This document shows positions 18,127 through 27,215 of a DNA stretch of 56,970 nucleotides, in pieces. The DNA is from Mastigocoleus sp. MO_188.B34 (GTDB lineage Bacteria; Cyanobacteriota; Cyanobacteriia; Cyanobacteriales; Nostocaceae): assembly GCF_030065675.1 (NCBI RefSeq), contig NZ_JASJDK010000041.1, positions 1 through 56,970 on the forward strand, in the 5' to 3' direction. The notes beneath the pieces were generated by a model. It was not told the origin of the DNA. It made no database searches and was given only the letters and a program-made list of their open reading frames with translations. Within the stretch, counting starts at the first letter, position 1; each line of letters begins with the position of its first letter. Made by a program: the position numbers and the translations under genes.

Positions 18127-18719
18127 AGTTCGATAAATTTAGATCGGCAAGAATAAAGCTCTGTTTACAATTGCTTTAATTCTCTGGGGATTCATTCTAC
18201 TGTCATAGCTCTTTGCGCAATCAACTAAAGAGTAATAAATCAGAAAATCGATGGTTCAGAAAAATAATATTCCTGTTATCCATAGAACATGATTTCAAAG
18301 ACTTGTACGGTGATTTGATGACAGGAATGAGGTAGTAAAATCATTTCAAAAGTTTGGATGGAGAGCTAAAATTAAACACTCAGATAATCGTGCTTATAGT
18401 TACTTACATTTTATTCAAAAATATTCGACTATACAAGTGTGAATATATTTTGTCGATTGTTTATCAAAGCGATTACTTTTATTTTTATTTTACAGCTACT
18501 TCTAATTAAAACCCACTCTTATCCATCGTCACAGTTTGATTTTGCGTAAAAACTAAAGTTTTTCACCTGATATGATTTATTATTCAACATCTTCTTGCGA
18601 TCTAAAGTGACCTTTTTGAAATAATGATTTTACTAATTTTTGTAGCTTAGGTTTATGCTCTATTACTTATAAGATAAAATATTTTATTTGTCTGCTGCAT
18701 TAATTCTAAGGGAATACAT
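18127..18719. other. Divergent promoter region between acnB and the ferredoxin gene
   Basis: A 590-bp AT-rich gap between divergently transcribed acnB and the ferredoxin gene. No ORF, tRNA or strong hairpin was recognised. It must hold both promoters, but no operator could be assigned. Confidence 0.5.
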
Positions 18720-19040
18720 ATGTCTAAAACTTACACCGTTGAAATCCTCCATCAAGGGGAAACTCATACTTTAGAAGTTCCTGAAAATCAAACTATCTTG
18801 TCTGTTGCTGATGAATCAGGATTGGAGTTACCTTCTTCCTGTCATGCTGGTGTTTGTACTACTTGTGCGGGCAAAATTATCAACGATGGTAAAGTAGATC
18901 AAACTGATGGTATGGGGGTTAGTCCAGACCTCCAAGCACAAGGTTATGTTTTACTTTGTGTCGCCTATCCTCGCTCCAATCTAAAAATAGAAACGGAAAA
19001 AGAAGAAACTGTTTATGAAAAGCAGTTTGGTAAAGGTTAA
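18720..19040 (+). CDS. Plant-type [2Fe-2S] ferredoxin
   Basis: A 106-residue soluble electron carrier. The cluster ligands are Cys41, Cys46 and Cys49 in SSCHAGVCTTCAGK, and Cys80 in YVLLCVAYP. The N-terminal beta strand YTVEIL and the helix TILSVADESGLELP are standard for the PetF fold. Unlike the main photosynthetic ferredoxin, the loop before the fourth cysteine reads DQTDGMGVSPDLQAQGY and there is a C-terminal extension (KEETVYEKQFGKG), so this is probably an accessory paralog rather than petF itself; the physiological partner cannot be told. Start ATG at 18720 after AAGGGAA. Confidence 0.9.
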   Translation: MSKTYTVEILHQGETHTLEVPENQTILSVADESGLELPSSCHAGVCTTCAGKIINDGKVDQTDGMGVSPDLQAQGYVLLCVAYPRSNLKIETEKEETVYEKQFGKG

Positions 19041-19297
19041 TTGACCGTTATTATCGTTTGCTAGTTGTTAGTGGTTAATTGCTGTTCGCTATAGTTTTAG
19101 TCACAATATAGATGAGAAATTAGAACTAGGTTCATAGAGTATTCATATTCTCACAATTCAGGTTCTATTGCTATAGTTAATTACAATTAACCATTGACCA
19201 TTAGCCAAAATTAACTAGCTTAATTTAAAGCAAATATATTTCATTAAGAGCTACTGTTCTAATACTTAATATATAGTTTTTATATAAGAGCTATAAG

Positions 19298-19400
19298 TCA
19301 ATACGGTTCAGATAAGCCCACATTCCTTGGTAGAGACGCGATATATCGCGTCTCTACAGTGCGATTTGTTTTCAAAAAAGTCTTAACTGAACTGTATTGA
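19298..19400. repeat. Nested inverted-repeat element with GTAGAGACGCG palindrome
   Basis: Outer arms TCAATACGGTTCAGATAAG (19298-19316) and its inverted partner (19382-19400) match at 17 of 19 positions. Centred inside is a perfect 28-bp palindrome (19330-19357, half-site GTAGAGACGCGATA). The same 28-bp palindrome occurs at 26404-26431 inside different outer arms. Confidence 0.8.
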
Positions 19401-19649
19401 GCTATAAGTATAAAATATAAAATTTGGATTATACAGGTTTTAAGTTGATTTATTTACCCCAAGTGAAAAGCTTACATCTTAGTCTGATTGTTGTAAATAT
19501 TTAGTTTTACGTACTCAAGTAGTCGCAGATAAAGCTGCTGGATAATTAGCACCATTGAAAGCAGGAAAATTAATTAAGTTTTTTGTCCTTTGGTGTATTT
19601 GAAAGGTTATCCGTTAATCTGTAGTAACAAATAGCCTGAAGTTACTTCA

Positions 19650-19826
19650 ATGACAACTCACTTTATTAGTACAGAAATCGACCTGCAAGATAATCTACAA
19701 AAATTACAACTAGCGATTGAAACAGAATTACAGAAACAAGGAGAACCTCTACGCTGGGCGATTACTTCTGTAGATACAGAACAGCAAAAAGTAAAGGTAG
19801 AAGCAGTTGTTACCAGAATTACTTAG
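19650..19826 (+). CDS. Small hypothetical protein (58 residues)
   Basis: A short ORF from ATG 19650 to TAG 19826. The product starts MTTHFISTEIDLQDNLQKL and is amphipathic: a helix with ELQKQGEPLRWAITSVD, then a charged strand (EQQKVKVEAVVTRIT). The alternation of charged and hydrophobic residues and the balanced composition look like real protein. I believe small proteins of this type are common in cyanobacteria but cannot name a family. No clear ribosome-binding site. It precedes the DUF3326 gene by about 200 bp. Confidence 0.5.
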   Translation: MTTHFISTEIDLQDNLQKLQLAIETELQKQGEPLRWAITSVDTEQQKVKVEAVVTRIT

Positions 19827-19980
19827 CAGAGAAAAGGGTACAGAAAATAGTATAGCGATCGCAAAGTTGACTGCAGCTAATTAACGATTCTTAGAAAATA
19901 CCAAAAAAGTAAATAATCCTATACCATTGATGTCATTTGTGGTGCATTAAGGCTAATACCCAACACACGCTACAAAATCT

Positions 19981-20024
19981 GATAACTGATAACTGATAAC
20001 TGATAACTGATAACTGATAACTGA
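19981..20024. repeat. GATAACT heptanucleotide tandem repeat
   Basis: Six perfect copies of GATAACT (19981-20022) plus GA run up to four bases before the ATG of the DUF3326 gene at 20029. They occupy the place where a ribosome-binding site would be expected, so copy number could influence translation of that gene. Confidence 0.9.
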
Positions 20025-20028
20025 ATAA

Positions 20029-21093
20029 ATGCGTCCATACACTGCGATTTTACTTATCCCCACAGGGATCGGAGCTGCAATTGGTGGTTATGCTGGCGAT
20101 GCAATTCCTGTCGCTAAAGCCCTTTCCCAAGTTTGCGATCGCCTAATAACTCACCCCAATGTTCTCAATGCTGCAACAATGTATTGGAATTTACCTAACT
20201 CTTTATATGTGGAAGGTTATGGCTTAGACAAATTTGCTGCAGGAACTTGGGGCTTGCGTCCGGTACATCAAAATAAAATAGGTTTACTTTTAGATAGAGG
20301 AATTGAACCAGATTTACGGTTGCGACATTTACAAGCAGCTGATGCAGCGAGAGCAACATTAGGACTTCACCTGACAGATTATGTTATTACTGATGCTCCC
20401 CTAAATGTAGAATTACGCAATTCTTCTAGTGGTGCAAGTTGGGGAACCATTGGAAATCTGGATAGTTTGTTGAGAGCAGCAGATGTTTTAATAAATCAAG
20501 CTGGTGCGGAAGCGATCGCTGTGGTAGCTCGTTTCCCCGATGAGGTCGATCCAGAAACTGAAAATAATTACCGTCAAGGAAAAGGGGTAGATCCCATTGC
20601 TGGAGCTGAAGCGGTAATTAGTCACTCCATTGTCCGAACCTTCAAAATACCTTGCGCTCATTCACCTGCTTTTTTACCCGCACCTCTCGACTCAAACTTA
20701 TCTCCCCGTTCGGCAGCGGAAGAATTGGGCTATACTTTTATACCTAGTGTTTTTGTTGGTTTAAATCGAGCGCCTCAGTTTATTCTTGAGGGAAGCGATC
20801 AACATCCCCAACCTGGAGATATTTGGGCGAATCAAGTTGACGCCGCGATCGCTCCAGTGAATGCTTGTGGAGGTAGCGCCTTACTCAGTTTAAATCAACA
20901 AAGATGTGAAATTATTGTTGTAGAAGAAAATCAAACCCAAATTCAAGTCCCTCCAGAACCTTTAGGAATTAAGTCAGTGCGAGTCAAGTCTTATTTGGAA
21001 GCTGTAGGTTTTATTGCTGCACATAAAGCAGGTATTAATCCTTCTGCCCTTGGGTCAAATATATATCCTTTGCACTCTTTAAGGAATAATTAA
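20029..21093 (+). CDS. DUF3326 domain protein
   Basis: A 354-residue protein matching the cyanobacterial/plastid DUF3326 family: N-terminal AILLIPTGIGAAIGGYAGDAIP, then HPNVLNAATMYWNLPNSLYVEGYGLD, the segment GKGVDPIAGAEAVISH and AHSPAFLPAPLD. The family has no established biochemical role; the glycine-rich N terminus and conserved Asp and His residues suggest an enzyme, which is inference. No membrane segment or signal peptide. The start follows a heptanucleotide repeat without a standard Shine-Dalgarno. Single gene, in the same direction as its neighbours. Confidence 0.85.
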   Translation: MRPYTAILLIPTGIGAAIGGYAGDAIPVAKALSQVCDRLITHPNVLNAATMYWNLPNSLYVEGYGLDKFAAGTWGLRPVHQNKIGLLLDRGIEPDLRLRHLQAADAARATLGLHLTDYVITDAPLNVELRNSSSGASWGTIGNLDSLLRAADVLINQAGAEAIAVVARFPDEVDPETENNYRQGKGVDPIAGAEAVISHSIVRTFKIPCAHSPAFLPAPLDSNLSPRSAAEELGYTFIPSVFVGLNRAPQFILEGSDQHPQPGDIWANQVDAAIAPVNACGGSALLSLNQQRCEIIVVEENQTQIQVPPEPLGIKSVRVKSYLEAVGFIAAHKAGINPSALGSNIYPLHSLRNN

Positions 21094-21226
21094 TTATATT
21101 AACTCTAACAAAATTAACTCTAACAAAATTAACTATGTAACAAAAAATCAAAGTAAAAATCAAAGTAAAAATCAAAATCTCATATCAATTCCAAAAAAAC
21201 TGCTACACGTCAATTATTTAAGTCTG

Positions 21227-21276
21227 TTTCCTATTCCCCATTTCCTGTTCCCTATTCCCTGTTCCCTGTTCCCTTT
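21227..21276. repeat. Low-complexity TTCCCTGTTCCC repeat
   Basis: A series of TTCCC-type units (CCTATTCCC, CCTGTTCCC) in about 50 bases between the DUF3326 and CPBP genes. A shorter copy of the same type is at 42561-42580. Confidence 0.75.
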
Positions 21277-21362
21277 TACAAAAGAAGTGAGCAATTTTAA
21301 AAGAAATTGGTATTACTTTGTGACAAACGATCGGTTGACGGTTAACCAGTAATAAATTACTC

Positions 21363-21968
21363 ATGAAAAATGACCAAAAGCCCGAATCAGAAATTCCACC
21401 ATACCTTACCCGCACTCAAGTACTTGCTGCGATCGGAGTAACAGCGATATTTTTGTGGATAATTGCTAAATTATGGTTGCGATTTGGTAATGTTTATTTA
21501 ATGTCTTGGCGCTGGGAAGCAAATGAATTGCTTTTAGGAGCAACTTTAGGTCTAACCATAACTGTTTTCAGCAGCTTCGCTTACAAATTTTGGAGTTCAT
21601 ACCGTCAAAATGCAGATTATTATTTAGACATAGTTCTTAAGCCCTTGGTATTTCCCGATCTAATTTGGGTTGGATTGTTACCTGGGTTAAGTGAAGAATT
21701 ATTGTTTCGCGGGGTGATGTTACCAGCTTTAGGTTTTAACCACCTGGCTGTAATTATTTCTAGTCTTTGCTTTGGTGTCTTGCACTTAAATGGCTCTCAA
21801 CAATGGTCTTACGTCATTTGGGCTACTATTGTTGGTTTGATATTAGGTTACAGCGCAATCATCAGTGGGAATTTATTGGTACCCATAGTTGCTCATATTA
21901 CTACCAATTTGCTCTCAAGTTCTATTTGGAAGTTGCTTCAATATTTTGAAATCGACCGTCAGAAGTAA
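21363..21968 (+). CDS. CPBP family glutamic-type intramembrane protease
   Basis: A 201-residue membrane protein of the CPBP/Abi (Rce1-like) family. Hydrophobic segments lie near residues 20-42, 55-80, 95-108, 128-150, 155-172 and 175-190. The catalytic motif EExxxR is present in SEELLFRGVMLPAL (about 110-123), followed by FGVLHLNG (about 137-144) and the last motif VPIVAHITTNLL (about 180-191), giving the Glu/His set expected for activity. Cyanobacterial members are of unknown substrate. The ATG at 21363 lies after a short AT-rich gap; no operon partner is apparent. Confidence 0.88.
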   Translation: MKNDQKPESEIPPYLTRTQVLAAIGVTAIFLWIIAKLWLRFGNVYLMSWRWEANELLLGATLGLTITVFSSFAYKFWSSYRQNADYYLDIVLKPLVFPDLIWVGLLPGLSEELLFRGVMLPALGFNHLAVIISSLCFGVLHLNGSQQWSYVIWATIVGLILGYSAIISGNLLVPIVAHITTNLLSSSIWKLLQYFEIDRQK

Positions 21969-22704
21969 AACAAAAAATAGTATGGATCGGCGGAAATAAA
22001 AAACTATCTATAAATCCTAAAAGCTTACTATACATAGGTTTTTATTATTCATAGGTGTCCCAACCTAATTAATAAAGTTATAAGTTGCGATCACCAAGGT
22101 GTATTTAAGTGTGAGTGACTATCCCAATAATTACGGATTATTGAAAATTGCAAATAATATTAATGAATAAATACAAATAATCAATCGAATGAATGAATAA
22201 ATATAAATATTTGCACTTATGTTACTAATTATTTCGCAACATTTCACTTATAAGCAAAGATAAAGTAAGCCATAGAAACAAGCATTATAAACATAATAGG
22301 TGCAAGAAATAATTAAATATCTACGGTAGCTCTATTATACTTGTATGACAGAATTGCAGACGAATGAGGATTTAAGAAGAATTTACTTTTACATTTTAAT
22401 GTACAATAATTTGCGAAGATTAATATTAGTATTTTGTCTATTTTATATTTGCTTATTTTATAATCATTAACAATTACGATGTAAATATAGGTTTATTGTG
22501 CATATTTTTGTCGGTATATCCTACGTTCGCTCAGCTATAGTCTGTGCTTACATTTAAAATCTTATGACACTTTATCTTACTTGTACCCTGTTGAGAGTTT
22601 AATTGCTGCAAGGGTAGTTGTTATTACTCAGTGTAAGCAAACATAAACTGAATCTTGTATATCTTAGTTCCCTACGCAAATTATTAGCTATTGCTCGGAT
22701 AGTT
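21969..22704. other. AT-rich intergenic stretch
   Basis: About 730 bp before the histidine kinase gene with no supported gene or RNA. It is very AT-rich, with several short runs resembling IHF-like or -10 elements but nothing that can be assigned. Confidence 0.4.
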
Positions 22705-24303
22705 ATGGATAGTACCAATAGCAACCAATTTCCATCTCAAATAGAGAATCTTAAAATCAAAAGTCAAATCTTGAATCCTCGTCGAGGTTTTTTTTGGGCT
22801 GCAAGAACCAGAATCTTGTTTTGGTATGTATTAATCGTTGGTTTTATCTTTGTCGCTTCTATTCCAGCATTTCGTCTACTTCTATATCAGCGCATTGATA
22901 CTCGAGTTCGTAGAGAACTTAAGGAAAAGATGTACATATTTAATAAATTAGTTGACAATGATACATCTTCTGAATATCTCGATATGGGTGATGGAATAGA
23001 AGAGATCCCCCTATGGTTAAAATATGGAGATGAAGAACTGAAACGACGCCTCAAACCTCCATCTTCCATCGCAAAACTAGAAGACTTCTTCAATGCATTC
23101 ATGGCAAAGCAACTTCCTGAAGATGATACATATTTGTTAACTTTTGTTGATGGAAGATTTTTTAAATCTAGTCCCAGGGGTAGACCAGAAATCTTCGACC
23201 GAGATACAAAGTTAATGCAGGATTGGGCAAAATTAACTAAACCAACAAAAGGTGAAATGCAAGCTACCGATGGAGAAACAGGTGGAATAATTTACATCGG
23301 TTATCCAGTAACATTTGAAGGTAAAACTTTGGGAGCACTTGTAGTTGCTCACACTATTGATGGCGAACGTTCAGAAATTATTGAAGCTGTCAACGTTGTA
23401 ATTCAAGTCAGTTGTATTATCTTAATCATAGCCTTGATATTAGCGTGGGTTGTTTCTGGTTGGGTACTTTCTCCCCTGCGGTTATTAGCTGTTACTGCAC
23501 GTTCCATCGGTGAATCAGACTTAAACCAACGCATTCAAGTCCAAGGAAAGGGAGAAATTGCAGAATTAGCGACCACATTTAATGAAATGATGGATCGTTT
23601 ACAAGCAGCTTTTAGTACTCAAAGAAGTTTTATTAATGACGCTGGACACGAATTGAGAACGCCAATTACAATTATTCGCGGACATTTAGAACTGATGGGA
23701 GACGATCCCGAAGAAAAAGAGGAAACTGTAGCGTTGGTCTTAGATGAATTAGATCGCATGAGTCGGTTTGTCGAAGATTTGATTTTATTGGCAAAAGCAG
23801 AACGTCCAGATTTCTTACTACTTGAAACCGTTGACGTTAAGCAATTGACAGAAGAATTATTTATTAAAGCAAAGGGTTTAGCCGATCGTAATTGGTGCTT
23901 GGATGGAACTGCTGCGTGTCAGATAGTAATAGATCGTCAACGCCTTACTCAAGCTGTAATGAATATAGCAGGTAATGCAACACATTACACTACTTACAAC
24001 GACACCATTGCAATTGGTTCTGCTTTAATCGAAGATAAGGTGCATTTTTGGGTACGAGATACCGGCGAAGGAATTGCTTACGAGGATCAAAAACGAATTT
24101 TCGAACGTTTTGCTCGTGCAGCGAATAGTCGTCGTCGTTCGGAAGGTGCGGGCTTGGGACTGTCCATTGTTAGGGCGATTGTTGAAGCCCATGATGGTGA
24201 AGTTACCCTTACAAGCAAACCAAAAAAAGGTTCAACTTTTACGATTATCTTACCCCTGCAACCACTAAAGACTGAAGAAAAACCACAAGAAATGAAAGTA
24301 TAG
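22705..24303 (+). CDS. Membrane HAMP-domain sensor histidine kinase
   Basis: A 532-residue sensor kinase. TM1 is at about residues 34-59 (ILFWYVLIVGFIFVASIPAF), followed by an extracytoplasmic region of about 170 residues, TM2 at about 230-255 (VSCIILIIALILAWVVSGWVL), HAMP, HisKA (NDAGHELRTPITIIRGH, phospho-accepting His near 315), and HATPase with NIAGNATHYT, RDTGEGI and GAGLGLSIV. The sensor region is unusually acidic and I do not recognise a named domain. A TTG at 22618 extends the frame by 29 residues; ATG 22705 is preferred, though neither has a strong Shine-Dalgarno (AGGGTAG precedes the TTG). The two response regulators 0.6 kb downstream are likely partners. Confidence 0.88.
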   Translation: MDSTNSNQFPSQIENLKIKSQILNPRRGFFWAARTRILFWYVLIVGFIFVASIPAFRLLLYQRIDTRVRRELKEKMYIFNKLVDNDTSSEYLDMGDGIEEIPLWLKYGDEELKRRLKPPSSIAKLEDFFNAFMAKQLPEDDTYLLTFVDGRFFKSSPRGRPEIFDRDTKLMQDWAKLTKPTKGEMQATDGETGGIIYIGYPVTFEGKTLGALVVAHTIDGERSEIIEAVNVVIQVSCIILIIALILAWVVSGWVLSPLRLLAVTARSIGESDLNQRIQVQGKGEIAELATTFNEMMDRLQAAFSTQRSFINDAGHELRTPITIIRGHLELMGDDPEEKEETVALVLDELDRMSRFVEDLILLAKAERPDFLLLETVDVKQLTEELFIKAKGLADRNWCLDGTAACQIVIDRQRLTQAVMNIAGNATHYTTYNDTIAIGSALIEDKVHFWVRDTGEGIAYEDQKRIFERFARAANSRRRSEGAGLGLSIVRAIVEAHDGEVTLTSKPKKGSTFTIILPLQPLKTEEKPQEMKV

Positions 24304-24401
24304 ATTTTCCAAATCTTGCTAATTCCGACACCCTACTAATTTTGTCAAGTAATCGATCATGGTATCTTGACTTCTTAATTATTTAAAAATTGCCTAGACA
24401 T

Positions 24402-24506
24402 TAAGGAATGTAGATTAAATAAAGTACAAAAGTAGGGTGCTGTTAGCATGGCGTAACGCACCATTTCAAATTTTAGAGTTGCAGTTTATTAAATTCTCAT
24501 TCCTAA
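24402..24506. repeat. Dispersed repeat of about 105 bp, copy 1
   Basis: The block from TAAGGAATGTAGATTAAAT through GGGTGCTGTTAGCAT and CGTAACGCACC to AAATTCTCATT recurs at 49394-49497 with a handful of substitutions. It contains no ORF. The centre (GGTGC...GCACC) forms a small hairpin. Confidence 0.85.
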
Positions 24507-24930
24507 CTTATTTATAACTCATCAGGATAGTAAGATGTATAGATAATGACAGGTATATAAGTACGGAATCGACATAAAGACTCGAGCGCAGCACTTTTTT
24601 TCCGCTTAATTAATAATTTATATCTATGGCGGATTGCAAATCAAAGAGACACAATATAAGTTCTTCTTAAAAGCACATATAAATGTTTCGAGTTGTACTG
24701 CTGACTCCTGTACAGATGGCACAGAAACTGCGTGCGGCGTAGGCGTTAAGCCTCTTCTCTACAACTTATGACTCTCTTGAATCCTAAGACAAATAACAAT
24801 CGCACAAAAATGAAATTCTCATTCCATTTAAATTATCATCAAACAAACTTAAATTTTTCTTAGGGAAATAATAATTTTTCCCAATAATTATGATATTGAT
24901 AATTGCTTAGTAAATACTGATGATGTTTTT

Positions 24931-25599
24931 ATGACCCAAGTTCTAATTGCTGAAGACGAATCTCGGATCGCAGCTTTTATAGCAAAAGGACTTCGCGCTA
25001 ATGGATTTACTCCTACAGTTGCATCAACTGCTGATGAAGTCTTAAGGTTAGCTGTTGGCAAAAAATTTGATATGTTAATACTTGATTTAGGGCTACCGGG
25101 TCAAGATGGTTTGGAAGTACTAGAAGAAATACGTGGACAAGGAGAGCAGCTACCTGTAATCATACTCACTGCCCGTGATGATATTAACGACAAAATAGCT
25201 GGTTTTGAAGGTGGTGCAGACGATTACATGACCAAACCTTTTCGGTTTGAAGAACTCCTAGCCAGGATTCGTGTCAGACTACGCAAGAAAAGTCAAGGGT
25301 TTCCCAAGGAAGAAAATATTCTCAAAGCAGGTAACGTAGAACTCGATTTGCGAACTCGTAAAGCACGGGTAGCAAATGAAATCGTAGACTTACCAGCCCG
25401 GGAGTTTACTTTAGCTGAAACATTTCTCCGTCATCCCGGACAAGTTATGAGTCGAGAACAATTATTAGATCGAGTTTGGGGGTATGATTATAATCCTGGT
25501 TCTAATATAGTAGATGTTTATGTAGGTTATCTGCGTAAAAAACTGGGGAATAATGTAATTGAAACTGTTAGAGGTATGGGGTATCGTTTGCGGGTGTGA
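24931..25599 (+). CDS. OmpR/PhoB-family response regulator
   Basis: A 222-residue DNA-binding response regulator. The receiver domain (1-118) has the acidic pair in AEDES, the phospho-acceptor Asp52 in LILDLGLPGQDG, the Thr switch in VIILTARDD and the Lys in MTKPFRFEELL. The winged-helix output domain (about 130-222) has LPAREFTLAETFLRHPG, MSREQLLDRVWGYDY and the C-terminal ETVRGMGYRLRV hairpin. It lies 630 bp after a sensor kinase in the same direction and 86 bp before a receiver-only protein with a very similar N terminus. Target genes are not evident from the sequence. Confidence 0.92.
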   Translation: MTQVLIAEDESRIAAFIAKGLRANGFTPTVASTADEVLRLAVGKKFDMLILDLGLPGQDGLEVLEEIRGQGEQLPVIILTARDDINDKIAGFEGGADDYMTKPFRFEELLARIRVRLRKKSQGFPKEENILKAGNVELDLRTRKARVANEIVDLPAREFTLAETFLRHPGQVMSREQLLDRVWGYDYNPGSNIVDVYVGYLRKKLGNNVIETVRGMGYRLRV

Positions 25600-25684
25600 A
25601 CAAACTTTTTTAAAAGATAGTTAGTTTTGAAGTTTGACTAGGATAATCTAGCTTTAATATGAAGCAATAATACAAAGTAGTAAA

Positions 25685-26044
25685 ATGAACAAAATTTTAA
25701 TAGTCGAAGATGAAGCCCGTCTTGCAGCCTTTGTTGAAAAAGGTTTACGCAAGAGTGGGTTTCAAACTACGGTTGCAGAAGATGGAGAGCAAGCGATACT
25801 CAAAGCTGAATCCGATGATTTTGATTTGGTATTACTTGATTTGGGTCTTCCGATTAAGGATGGTTGGACGGTTTTGCGAGAACTACGCAACAAAGGGAAA
25901 CTCTATCCAGTAATTGTAGTAACTGCTAATAGCGACGATCGCAATAAAGTAGTAGCAATTAGTGCTGGCGCGAATGATTATGTCACTAAACCTTTTCGCT
26001 TTAAGGATTTACTACAAAGAGTTGTTGCACAATTACCAGCTTAG
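25685..26044 (+). CDS. Receiver-only response regulator
   Basis: A 119-residue single receiver domain. VEDEA carries the acidic pair, Asp52 in LVLLDLGLPIKDGW is the acceptor, VIVVTANSDD holds the Thr switch and VTKPFRFKDLL the Lys. It shares its N-terminal pattern (EDExRxAAFxxKGLRxxGF) with the receiver of the preceding OmpR-type protein, so it probably arose by duplication of that gene with loss of the DNA-binding domain. It may compete for phosphate from the same kinase; this is inference. Confidence 0.9.
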   Translation: MNKILIVEDEARLAAFVEKGLRKSGFQTTVAEDGEQAILKAESDDFDLVLLDLGLPIKDGWTVLRELRNKGKLYPVIVVTANSDDRNKVVAISAGANDYVTKPFRFKDLLQRVVAQLPA

Positions 26045-26370
26045 TTTATGGTAATAGTTGGAAAATATAATCTAGTGATTTTCAAAAGATAAGTTAACAG
26101 CACTATACCTGCCAACAATTATGTGACTTTGGAATATAGTATTGCTTGTGAAATTGTATTTAAGCAAATAAAGTCATTTTGAGATAGAAACTTATTGCTT
26201 TAAAAATTATAATTTCGCTAATCTTGAATTGGCTGATTTTAATCAACCCAAGTTAGTGTTTTCAGGGGAAACTGCAAATTCTGCATTGAAACTGCTTGGT
26301 GAAAAATAATTTTTTGTGAGTCAATATGCACTGTATATAGCTAGGCTTTACCTAAAATAGATAATATTTT

Positions 26371-26484
26371 TGGCGTTGCTGAATGAAAGTATGAATCATG
26401 ACTGTAGAGACGCGATATATCGCGTCTCTACAAGGATCTCAATTGTGTAAATAAGAAAATTCATATCATAAATCAGCAACGCCA
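26371..26484. repeat. Nested inverted-repeat element with TGGCGTTGCTGA arms
   Basis: Outer arms TGGCGTTGCTGA (26371-26382) and TCAGCAACGCCA (26473-26484) are perfect inverted repeats. Inside is the perfect 28-bp palindrome 26404-26431 (half-site GTAGAGACGCGATA), identical to the one at 19330-19357. No transposase is present. Confidence 0.85.
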
Positions 26485-26767
26485 TATTTTTTTGTCTTTA
26501 GCTCGCTAAAGTATGCAGTTAAATGTCAATACTTAGATGTTGGAGATATTGTAGGTAAAAGCATTTTTAGGGTGATATCCTACTATGGCTTTCACTGGCT
26601 GAAGATGTGTTTATTTTTTATCTATGTAATATATATGTCACGATAGAATATTTTTTATCATCTATCTAATGTTAATTAATCAGCGTAGTATATACAGTTT
26701 TTTGTCTGGAAGGATAAAGGTTTTTTGGGATCGTGCCAGACAACTACTATTATGTAATATCTAGGTT

Positions 26768-26873
26768 AAGCATTTGCTACAAGGCTTTGAAACCAAACTT
26801 TTGGCTACAGAATTTCTACTCCCTCCAGCCTTTTTCCGCTTACCAGCAGAATTGCGTAAACCCCGAAGCTCAT
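26768..26873 (+). pseudogene. Possible C-terminal gene remnant
   Basis: A reading frame following an in-frame stop encodes about 35 residues including TKLLATEFLLPPAFFRLPAE and ends at TAA near 26873. The composition looks like the tail of a real protein, but no start or upstream part remains and I cannot name the family. It lies in the 1.2-kb gap before the glycosyltransferase cluster. Confidence 0.3.
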
Positions 26874-27008
26874 AATCCGGTATAAAACTGTGATTTCTAT
26901 GAGAAATTTCTCATGAAAACTTCATTCATAACTCATCACGAATTGTGAATCTGTATATAGAGAATCTCGGTTCAATTGTATTTCTCTGGTAGCCAAAACC
27001 CAGAAAGT

Positions 27009-27087
27009 AGTCAGCCTTCAAAGGCTGTAAGGTCAATAAAAACCTTACAAAATACAAGCCGACCTTCCCTAAGGTTAGAGGCTGACT
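27009..27087 (+). ncRNA. Candidate structured leader RNA of the glycosyltransferase cluster
   Basis: Three stems form a junction: P1 AGTCAGCCT (27009-27017) with AGGCTGACT (27079-27087), P2 GTAAGGT (27027-27033) with ACCTTAC (27042-27048), and P3 ACCTT (27062-27066) with AAGGT (27071-27075). An alternative hairpin, CAGCC (27012-27016) with GGCTG (27023-27027), would break P1. A CTTTTCTTT stretch follows. It ends about 130 bp before the first gene. The pairing is read from sequence; its existence as RNA is inferred. Confidence 0.4.
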
Positions 27088-27215
27088 CTTTTCTTTGACA
27101 AGCAATTTGCCAGATTCAAGATTTCTCACATGACGAAGATTTCTACCACAGGAAACAGGATTTAGTAAGAAATCGCAGTTTTTAAACAGTCCAAAAAATC
27201 GAGGAAAATCGAACT

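Noticed and set aside
22200-22230. Single TTGCAC near 22213 as a second L box
   Set aside because: There is only one half-site and no second copy at the required 4-bp spacing.
22618-22704. TTG-initiated extension of the histidine kinase
   Set aside because: The extra 29 residues are not needed for the first membrane helix and the ATG at 22705 gives a normal start; kept as an alternative only.
26926-27129. Minus-strand 67-residue ORF
   Set aside because: It spans the inverted-repeat leader RNA candidate; the reading frame is explained by the palindromic stems and has no protein-like pattern.
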